From Rhodospirillales bacterium (lineage in GTDB: Bacteria; Pseudomonadota; Alphaproteobacteria; Acetobacterales; Acetobacteraceae), in the NCBI GenBank assembly GCA_028866445.1, contig JAGWIE010000110.1, positions 1 through 5,606 of the forward strand: 5,606 nucleotides of DNA. The letters are read 5' to 3'. A model generated the notes under the pieces. The model was not told the DNA's origin. It worked only from the letters and a program-made list of their open reading frames with translations, and ran no database searches. This document shows positions 1 to 5,110 of the stretch, piece after piece; the first letter of the stretch is position 1, and each line of letters starts with the position of its first letter. The translations under genes were made by a program, and so were the position numbers.

Positions 1-26
1 GAGGTAACCACCATAACTTTAGGCAT
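1..26 (-). CDS. minD: MinD septum site-determining ATPase, N-terminal fragment
   Basis: Only the first nine codons are in the window, reading M-P-K-V-M-V-V-T-S on the minus strand. This matches the usual MinD start, a short lead followed by a hydrophobic strand running into the deviant Walker A P-loop, which itself lies beyond the edge. The gene follows minC on the same strand after 30 bases and has a good Shine-Dalgarno. MinD is known as a membrane-bound ParA-type ATPase that recruits MinC to the membrane and oscillates with MinE to keep division at mid-cell. The call rests on these nine residues plus the minC neighbour. Confidence 0.85.
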
Positions 27-35
27 TATATTTTA

Positions 36-40
36 CTCCT
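36..40 (-). promoter_or_regulatory. Shine-Dalgarno for minD
   Basis: AGGAG on the minus strand lies nine bases upstream of the minD ATG at 24-26. It sits in the 30-base minC-minD gap. This supports the chosen minD start and suggests that minC and minD are co-transcribed but translated independently. Confidence 0.8.
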
Positions 41-56
41 GTCCGGCGGTGTCATC

Positions 57-770
57 TTAATCCAGTGCGGTAATTTTAAGCGCGCCATCCTGCTGCCTTA
101 TCTGCACGGCGCGGCCGTCAAGATGTTCGTTCCAATCATCCGCCGTACCGTAAATGCCATCTATGGCGACCAGCTCAGCGCTTAATCTGCCGCAAAAAAT
201 CCGCGCCGCTGCCCCGGTTTTTACCCCGGCGACAAGGCGACCGCGCACAGTGCCATAAACATGCAGAGAGCCACCAGCTACGACCTCAGCTCCAGAAGCA
301 ACGGAGCCGATGATGGTGACATCTCCATCTTCAAAAACGATCGATTGACCGGAACGCACTGGCCGGTCGATTATCAGCGAGGCGGATGCCGGGACAGGCT
401 TTGGCATTTCCTCTGGCAGGGCAATATCGCGGCCGAACTGGTCATCGCCCTCACTTTTCTGCCGCAAATCCAACAATGCCTCAAACCGCGTGCCTCCAAG
501 CCGGGAACGCTCGATCCCTTCCACGCCGATCAGCGACAATCCGCGCATATCCAACGCATAAAGCAATGCGGCTGGGTCGCCGCCCTCGCCCTGCAACGCA
601 GAAAAATTGACGATCATGGGCTTGCGTGCGAAATATCCGGGTGCCCGTTCCATCTGTGCATCCAGCGCGACCAGCCAGTCGCGAACCGGCAGCTCCGGCA
701 CCAGGATAAACGCCATGAAACTGCGCCCACGGATTCGCAATTTTGGAAGCAGTGCAGCCTCACCAGCCAT
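57..770 (-). CDS. minC: Septum site-determining protein MinC
   Basis: This 237-residue protein is close to the usual MinC length (E. coli about 231). Residues about 9-105 fit the MinC N-terminal domain (RGRSFMAF followed by a DWL helix and a PMIVNFSAL strand), which inhibits FtsZ assembly. After a Pro/Ala linker (about 118-130), residues 132-210 form the glycine-rich beta-helix C domain that dimerises and binds MinD. It shows the RSGQ motif (139-142), GAEVVAGGSLHVYGTVRGR (160-178) and an AGxxTGxxARIFC stretch (181-193). minD follows directly. The ATG at 770 is the only ATG after the in-frame stop at 789-791 that leaves the N domain complete, but no clear Shine-Dalgarno precedes it. Either translation is weakly initiated or it is coupled to upstream sequence. 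The phospholipase gene lies 134 bases upstream on the same strand. Confidence 0.95.
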   Translation of the reverse strand: MAGEAALLPKLRIRGRSFMAFILVPELPVRDWLVALDAQMERAPGYFARKPMIVNFSALQGEGGDPAALLYALDMRGLSLIGVEGIERSRLGGTRFEALLDLRQKSEGDDQFGRDIALPEEMPKPVPASASLIIDRPVRSGQSIVFEDGDVTIIGSVASGAEVVAGGSLHVYGTVRGRLVAGVKTGAAARIFCGRLSAELVAIDGIYGTADDWNEHLDGRAVQIRQQDGALKITALD

Positions 771-849
771 GGCGCGAGCCAGGGATTTTTAAAGGCCGCT
801 CTGATCCGGCGACAAAGTATTTAACATCCGCACCCATGATCGCGTGAGC

Positions 850-877
850 GTTATCCATGGTGCCCGATTCAGGTCAA
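850..877 (-). promoter_or_regulatory. Candidate sigma-70-type promoter for minC-minD
   Basis: On the minus strand TTGACC (872-877) is followed after 16 bases by GATAAC (850-855), which match the -35 and -10 consensus at five and four of six positions. Transcription would start near 843 and give a leader of about 70 bases before minC. It sits in the 134-base gap after the phospholipase gene, so minCD could be expressed on its own. This is a pattern match only. Confidence 0.35.
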
Positions 878-904
878 GCCACCGGGCATTAAGGACTCGT
901 AAGA

Positions 905-2425
905 TCAAACGTCGCGCGCGCGGAAGGGCCGTGGCCAACGCCATCCCTTGAATAATCCACGGCGACTCAGCGGCTCGAAAATCGCGTCCGGGCCTTCAGG
1001 GTCAAGAATTTCATTATCAGCCAGCCATTCCTTAACGGCCCCCAGTTCCGGCATTTCAAATGGAGCAAAGCAACGGCGGCCATCGGCATTCTCGCTTAGT
1101 GTTTCAATCGTCGCGATCAACGAACCCGTCTCCTCAAAACGGCGCGCAACATCTGCTACGGCAAGGTCAACATGCTCGGCGATGAGGTCATGCATGATCT
1201 CATCGATTTTGCTTGGAAGTGCCTCATTTCCGGCTTCGTCAGCCGCTAAAATCACGTCGCATTCCGTGTCCAGCTTCAGCGATCTGTTGTTAAAATTCGA
1301 TGAGCCGAGCCTGAGGTAAGTATTATCGACAATTGTAACCTTGGCGTGGACATAAATCTCGTTTCCGCCCTTTGTCAGCGCGTGAAAGACACGGAACCGC
1401 CCGTATTTATCAACACGCTGCAATGCCTGGACCAATCTGGCACGGGCAGAATCCATGGCAATCGGCTCAATCCACCCTTCCGCGCTGACAGGGTTGACGA
1501 TGACAATTTCCGGGCCGTTTTCTTCCGTTAATCTGCGCGCAATGGCATGAGCAACCCGGCGCGAGGCGAAATACTGGCTTTCGGCATAGATCCATTTTTT
1601 TGCCCTTAAAATCAGATCGATATACATCTGTTCGATTTCAAAAACCGGCTCACGGTCGGGCATTTCAGGGATTGTCCGCGCTATCGCAAGGCGGATGTCT
1701 CGGAAAGTCGGCGCCAGCCCGTCTGGCCAGCAATCATGCAGGTCAGTTTCAGCGGGCAAAGTTTCGCCCGTGGCGGCAAGCCAGCGCTGGCGGGCCAGCT
1801 CTCCCATTGCGCGCGCCGCCGCGCCATCAAACGCGCTTGTCGCGTCGTGCCAGGGCTTAAGCGGCGTACCGTCTGGCGCGACCCTCTCAGGGTCGTCGTC
1901 GAGATGGCTTCGCTTGTCCCACCGGCCGAGCGTCATGTCGATACCACCACAGAATGCCAGGCAATCATCGATCACCACGATTTTTTGGTGATGAGAACCG
2001 GCCAAGGGGTGCGCGCCATCAAGCTTCAAGGTGATCTGCTTATGCAGCTTCCACCGCAGAATGGTGAGCAATGTTCTGCCCCGGAACATTGATTTAAACG
2101 CGCCCGTATCCCATCGCAGGAGCCTTATTTCGAGGGAGGGTGTTTGCTTTGCCAGCCAGACGATGAAATCTCCCAGATTTCTTGGTCCATCATCGGTGCA
2201 ATCGCCCAATTGTATCCGGGCGTCAAAATCCCAACCGATGAGGTAAATGCTATGCCGGGCCTTCAGCATGGCCTTGCGCGCGGCGACAAAATAATCTGCC
2301 GCGTCGACAATGAACGAAAAGCGCTCGGCTGCCTCGGTTCTCCAGCAATTACGCCCCTCCTCCAAAAGCAGTGTGGCAAAATTGGTCGGCGGAGAGCCGA
2401 AAGAGACTTGGTCAATTCCAGACAT
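905..2425 (-). CDS. Phospholipase D / cardiolipin synthase-like protein with two HKD motifs
   Basis: This 506-residue PLD-superfamily enzyme has both catalytic motifs: H146-x-K148-x4-D153, followed by CGGID, and H360-x-K362-x4-D367, followed by GSSNFNNRS (374-382). The two histidines normally form one active site that cleaves or transfers a phosphodiester through a phosphohistidine. Likely activities are phospholipid hydrolysis or phosphatidyl transfer (cardiolipin-type synthesis). The N-terminal region (EEGRNCWR, then a helix and IYLIGWDFD at 60-68) resembles the PLD half of PLD-VTT fusion proteins. Here no VTT/DedA membrane domain follows, and the N-terminal helices of classical Cls are missing too, so the protein is probably cytosolic or peripheral. 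The C-terminus is rich in Trp and Arg (about 488-504). The ATG at 2425 has AGGA nine or more bases upstream. minC lies downstream on the same strand. The family is certain; the substrate is not. Confidence 0.92.
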   Translation of the reverse strand: MSGIDQVSFGSPPTNFATLLLEEGRNCWRTEAAERFSFIVDAADYFVAARKAMLKARHSIYLIGWDFDARIQLGDCTDDGPRNLGDFIVWLAKQTPSLEIRLLRWDTGAFKSMFRGRTLLTILRWKLHKQITLKLDGAHPLAGSHHQKIVVIDDCLAFCGGIDMTLGRWDKRSHLDDDPERVAPDGTPLKPWHDATSAFDGAAARAMGELARQRWLAATGETLPAETDLHDCWPDGLAPTFRDIRLAIARTIPEMPDREPVFEIEQMYIDLILRAKKWIYAESQYFASRRVAHAIARRLTEENGPEIVIVNPVSAEGWIEPIAMDSARARLVQALQRVDKYGRFRVFHALTKGGNEIYVHAKVTIVDNTYLRLGSSNFNNRSLKLDTECDVILAADEAGNEALPSKIDEIMHDLIAEHVDLAVADVARRFEETGSLIATIETLSENADGRRCFAPFEMPELGAVKEWLADNEILDPEGPDAIFEPLSRRGLFKGWRWPRPFRARDV

Positions 2426-2439
2426 GTCACTCTATCCTG

Positions 2440-2451
2440 TGTTGGCCAACA
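2440..2451. repeat. 12-base perfect palindrome upstream of the phospholipase gene
   Basis: TGTTGGCCAACA is its own reverse complement and ends 14 bases before the phospholipase ATG, overlapping the region just upstream of its Shine-Dalgarno. It could be an operator half-site pair, but a 12-base palindrome is expected about once by chance in a window this long. Confidence 0.3.
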
Positions 2452-2561
2452 AGCTCCGCCGCAAGCTACCGCCTTGCTACAGAAAACAGAGGTAGGAAAT
2501 AACGCGACGTGACGCACCCAGACGCTTCATTAACTTTTATTAAACTGTCCGGAAAAGCCAT

Positions 2562-2590
2562 TTGCTACCGCCCGTTCTTTGTACTTAACT
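2562..2590 (+). promoter_or_regulatory. Weak candidate promoter for the riboswitch transcript
   Basis: TTGCTA (2562-2567) is separated by 17 bases from TTAACT (2585-2590). The -35 match is fair and the -10 match poor (three of six). The start predicted from it (about 2597) falls two bases inside the P1 helix, so the true start may be slightly upstream. The rest of 2426-2590 holds no convincing gene. It must contain divergent promoters for the phospholipase gene and for the riboswitch leader. Confidence 0.22.
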
Positions 2591-2594
2591 CGCG

Positions 2595-2753
2595 TTGATG
2601 GTTCTTCCGAAAGGAGGATGAAAAGGGAACGCGGTTGAATGCCGTGGCTGCCCCCGCAACTGTGAGCGGCGAGTTACTCATCACAAGGCCACTGGGTTAT
2701 TCCGGGAAGGCGATGAGGTACGGAGACCCGCGAGCCAGGAGACCTGCCATCAA
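2595..2753 (+). promoter_or_regulatory. Cobalamin (B12) riboswitch aptamer
   Basis: The conserved cobalamin-riboswitch elements occur in order. They are GGGAAcGCGGTtGAATGCC (about 2625-2643), GCTGCCCCCGCAACTGT (2647-2663), GCCACTG (2688-2694), GGGAAGG (2704-2710) and the B12-box GAGCCAGGAGACCTGCC (2732-2748). The P1 helix is perfect: TTGATGG (2595-2601) pairs with CCATCAA (2747-2753). An internal helix pairs CTCATC (2677-2682) with GATGAG (2712-2717). These RNAs bind adenosylcobalamin or a related cobalamin and shut off the gene downstream when B12 is plentiful. Here the downstream gene is a nickel/cobalt transporter, a usual target. No U-tract terminator follows, so control is probably at translation. 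Confidence 0.96.
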
Positions 2754-2771
2754 GAGGCGTCGACGCATTCA

Positions 2772-2792
2772 CACCGGCGGGGTGCTCCGGTG
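2772..2792 (+). promoter_or_regulatory. Stable hairpin in the riboswitch expression platform
   Basis: CACCGG (2772-2777) pairs perfectly with CCGGTG (2787-2792) around a nine-base loop, 18 bases after the aptamer ends. The 3' arm contains the GTG at 2790-2792, which would otherwise be an in-frame start for the transporter and is buried in the stem. No T-run follows, so it is not a standard intrinsic terminator. Confidence 0.5.
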
Positions 2793-2807
2793 AAGGTTCA
2801 GGTTCTG

Positions 2808-2848
2808 CTGCCTGGCCTGTTTGCTGAGACAAATGCCAATAAAGGCAG
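2808..2848 (+). promoter_or_regulatory. Possible Shine-Dalgarno-sequestering helix for the transporter
   Basis: The Shine-Dalgarno-like AGGCAG (2843-2848), within AAAGGCAG and seven bases from the ATG at 2856, is the exact complement of CTGCCT (2808-2813). Pairing would hide the ribosome binding site. The CCTG at 2811-2814 can instead pair with CAGG (2799-2802), with three more pairs between AGG (2794-2796) and CCT (2816-2818). The two folds exclude each other. This is a structure read by eye, without energy calculation. Confidence 0.4.
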
Positions 2849-2855
2849 ACTATTC

Positions 2856-3926
2856 ATGTTCAAAACTCTACAGCTCGTCTTCAACGATGGCTCGGCCGAT
2901 GTGCGCGGCAAGGTCATCGGGATCTATATACTTCTCATCGCCGCCAACGTTGGTGCTTGGGCCTGGGCGCTCATCGCCTTCCACAGCCACCCGGTGCTGC
3001 TGGGAACTTCCCTGCTGGCTTATGGCTTCGGCCTGCGCCACGCGGTGGATGCTGACCACATCGCCGCCATCGACAACGTGACGCGCAAGCTCATGCAGGA
3101 GGGTAAGCGCCCGGTTACTGTCGGGTTCTTCTTCTCGATCGGGCATTCTCTCGTGCTTCTCATCGGCACCGCCATCATCGCGGTGGCCGTGATGAGCCTG
3201 CAAACGGGCTTCAACCAGTTCAACGACATTGCCGGAATCGTAAGTACCGTCATTTCCGGATCTTTTCTTCTTATCATGGCGATCCTGAATCTCGCCGTCG
3301 CGCGGGGCGTATACAAGGCCTACCGCCATATCCGCCGCGGTGGCAGCTACGATGACGATAACTTCAACCTTCTGCTCAACAACCGCGGCCTGATCGCCCG
3401 GGTGCTGCGGCCGCTTTTCCGCCTCGTCAACCAGAGCTGGCAAATGCTGCCGGTCGGGTTTCTCTTCGGCTTGGGGTTTGATACGGTGACTGAGGTCAGT
3501 CTGCTGACCGTGGCCGGGACGGAAGCAAGCCATGGGTTGCCGGTATGGTCAATCCTCGCGTTTCCGGCGCTCTTCTCCGTGGGCATGTCGCTGGTCGATA
3601 CGACAGACGGAATCATGATGCTCGGCGCCTATGGTTGGGCCTTCGTCAAACCGATCCGCAAGCTCTATTACAATCTCACCATCACCATCGTTTCGGCGGT
3701 CGTGGCCATCCTCATCGGTGGCATCGAAACGCTGGGGCTGATCGCGGGGGAGCTGAAACTGCAAGGCTGGTTTTGGGACCGGATGAATGACCTGAATAAT
3801 AATTTGGGGCTGCTCGGCTACGGCATTATCAGCATTTTCGCGGCGGCCTGGATCATCTCCCTCCTCGTCTACCGCATCAAAAAACTAGACGAGTTTGAGT
3901 TCACCACACCTACAAAAATGCCATAG
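2856..3926 (+). CDS. NiCoT-family nickel/cobalt permease (HoxN/NixA type), B12-regulated
   Basis: This 356-residue permease of the inner membrane has about eight hydrophobic segments (roughly 20-42, 47-72, 87-115, 125-150, 196-220, 229-260, 270-297 and 315-341). All four NiCoT signatures are present: RHAVDADHIAAIDN (61-74, the metal-selecting H62-x4-D67-H68), FFFSIGHSLV (91-100), LGFDTVTEVSLL (206-217) and GMSLVDTTDG (243-252). The family imports Ni2+ and/or Co2+ with high affinity. The B12 riboswitch upstream points to cobalt for the corrin ring. A GTG at 2790 opens the same frame 22 codons earlier, but that extension would lie inside the expression-platform hairpins and has no family character. 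The ATG at 2856 has AAAGGCAG upstream and starts MFKTLQLVF just before helix 1, so it is preferred. The gene converges on the EamA gene with 15 bases between stop codons. Confidence 0.96.
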   Translation: MFKTLQLVFNDGSADVRGKVIGIYILLIAANVGAWAWALIAFHSHPVLLGTSLLAYGFGLRHAVDADHIAAIDNVTRKLMQEGKRPVTVGFFFSIGHSLVLLIGTAIIAVAVMSLQTGFNQFNDIAGIVSTVISGSFLLIMAILNLAVARGVYKAYRHIRRGGSYDDDNFNLLLNNRGLIARVLRPLFRLVNQSWQMLPVGFLFGLGFDTVTEVSLLTVAGTEASHGLPVWSILAFPALFSVGMSLVDTTDGIMMLGAYGWAFVKPIRKLYYNLTITIVSAVVAILIGGIETLGLIAGELKLQGWFWDRMNDLNNNLGLLGYGIISIFAAAWIISLLVYRIKKLDEFEFTTPTKMP

Positions 3927-3941
3927 AACATGCCAGCCTGT

Positions 3942-4997
3942 TCAGTGCGCTTTGCTATGCCTGTGCCGGTGGTGCAGGTCTGGGTAATGCGCGTGCCGGT
4001 GAACAAGAAGCGGGTGGCGGTGCCGGTGTGAATGTGACTCGCCAGCCGGCGTGTTCTCGTCATGCTCATGCTGGTGGTGCTCATCATGAAAATGGCGGTG
4101 CTCATGTTCCATTTCTTCATGCACATGGTCGTGTTCGTGCCGTTCGGCCAGATGCAGCCAGAGGCCGATGCCCATGAGCGCACCTGCAACCACAAGCCTG
4201 GCGGCTATGGGCTCACCCAGCACGCCCACGGCAAGCGCCGCGCCGATGAAAGGTGCCAGCGAGAAATAGGCGCTTGTGCGGGCGGTTCCAAGATGGCGAA
4301 GTGCCAGGACAAACAACACTAGGCTTACGCCATAGCCGAGAAAGCCAACCAAACCCGCCAGCAAAATTATACCAACCGGCGGAATGCTTGCCCCTGCGGC
4401 AATGGCCAGCGCCGTATTCACTGCACCAGCAACCAGCCCCTTCAACATGGCGATTTGCACCGGGTCCGCCGAGGATAATTTCCGGGTAAGATTATTGTCG
4501 ATACCCCAGCAGAGGCACGCCCCGGTGATGAGCACGGCACCAATATCCAGGCTGGCGCCGCCGCGCCAAGAGAGCACCGCCGCACCGGCAAGGATGCAGA
4601 ATGCACCGATGAGCAAGCGCCGGTCCACGTTTTCCCGGAACACGATCCAGGCGATGCCCATGGTGGCCAGACCCTCAAGGTTAAGCAGCAGCGAAGCGTT
4701 GGTTGCGCTGGTATGGGCGAGGCCCTGCATGAGAAACAGCGGCCCACCAAGCCCGCCCGCCAGAATGATCAGGCCAAGCCAGGGTAAATCCGCGCGCCGC
4801 AGCGGCGCTTCCGCCGAGGGAAGGCGAAGAACGGCACGGAAGCTGTGGATAACCGCGAGGCCAAAACCTGCGCCCAAATATAGAACACCTGCCATCATCC
4901 AGGGGTTGATTGCGCCCAGGAGAAGCTTGGCGAACGGGGTGCTGGCGCCAAACAGCATGGCCGACAACAGCGCGAGAGGAACACCGGTGCGTAACAT
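3942..4997 (-). CDS. EamA/DMT-superfamily permease with histidine-rich C-terminal tail
   Basis: This 351-residue protein has ten hydrophobic segments up to about residue 284, arranged as the two five-helix EamA repeats of drug/metabolite transporters (first repeat starting GVPLALLSAMLFGASTPFAK, second around DIGAVLITGACLCWGIDNN). A polar stretch D167-N168-N169 lies at the end of helix 6. Residues 287-351 contain 24 histidines. The first block (287-312) is mixed with Glu/Asp, and the second (322-351) alternates His with Arg and ends HHRHRHSKAH. Such a tail would bind transition metals in the cytosol (inference). The substrate is unknown; DMT proteins move many small solutes. The adjacent Co/Ni importer makes metal transport or metal sensing plausible. 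The ATG at 4997 is the only ATG after the in-frame stop 12 bases upstream that leaves helix 1 whole. No good Shine-Dalgarno is seen, and a small hairpin occupies that place. Confidence 0.93.
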   Translation of the reverse strand: MLRTGVPLALLSAMLFGASTPFAKLLLGAINPWMMAGVLYLGAGFGLAVIHSFRAVLRLPSAEAPLRRADLPWLGLIILAGGLGGPLFLMQGLAHTSATNASLLLNLEGLATMGIAWIVFRENVDRRLLIGAFCILAGAAVLSWRGGASLDIGAVLITGACLCWGIDNNLTRKLSSADPVQIAMLKGLVAGAVNTALAIAAGASIPPVGIILLAGLVGFLGYGVSLVLFVLALRHLGTARTSAYFSLAPFIGAALAVGVLGEPIAARLVVAGALMGIGLWLHLAERHEHDHVHEEMEHEHRHFHDEHHQHEHDENTPAGESHSHRHRHPLLVHRHAHYPDLHHRHRHSKAH

Positions 4998-4999
4998 GC

Positions 5000-5012
5000 C
5001 GGTAGTCTACCG
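5000..5012. repeat. Short perfect hairpin at the EamA gene start
   Basis: CGGTA (5000-5004) and TACCG (5008-5012) form a five-pair stem with a three-base loop, ending two bases before the ATG of the permease gene. In its mRNA the hairpin would lie where the Shine-Dalgarno should be. A role in translation is only a guess. Confidence 0.3.
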
Positions 5013-5098
5013 CCGCGATCCCAGATTGTCGCCTGCTCCGCCTTGCTTGCGCTCTTCCTTGGTTCCGTTGCAATCTTACCAATTGACCACGCATTACT

Positions 5099-5105
5099 GG
5101 GGAAG
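5099..5105 (+). promoter_or_regulatory. Probable Shine-Dalgarno of the right-edge gene
   Basis: GGGGAAG ends five bases before the ATG at 5111. An in-frame GTG at 5105 and a stop at 5084-5086 limit the start to this region, and ATG 5111 is the best choice. The 113-base divergent spacer 4998-5110 shows no convincing promoter by eye. Confidence 0.45.
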
Positions 5106-5110
5106 TGTTT

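Noticed and set aside
760..858. 32-codon minus-strand frame starting at the ATG at 856-858 and overlapping the minC start by 11 bases
   Set aside because: No Shine-Dalgarno, no recognisable sequence, and it lies over the candidate -10 region and leader of minC. A coupling leader peptide is possible but not supported.
861..888. TGCCCG/CGGGCA inverted repeat after the phospholipase stop codon as an intrinsic terminator
   Set aside because: The stem is only six pairs with a 16-base loop, and no T-run follows on the minus strand.
2144..2517. Frames of 84 and 122 codons crossing the phospholipase start on both strands
   Set aside because: They overlap the well-supported HKD enzyme gene, have low-complexity or unbiased composition and match no family.
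2757..2766. 10-base palindrome GCGTCGACGC just after the riboswitch aptamer
   Set aside because: Too short to be meaningful by itself in a G+C-rich leader; likely chance.
2868..3533. 221-codon minus-strand frame opposite the NiCoT gene
   Set aside because: The NiCoT frame carries all four family signatures. The antisense frame is rich in His/Asp/Gln/Arg, as expected from reading membrane-helix codons backwards.
4062..4322. Hydrophobic 86-codon plus-strand frame opposite the His-rich tail
   Set aside because: Its Met/Val/Leu runs are simply the antisense reading of the repeated CAT/CAC histidine codons in the permease tail.
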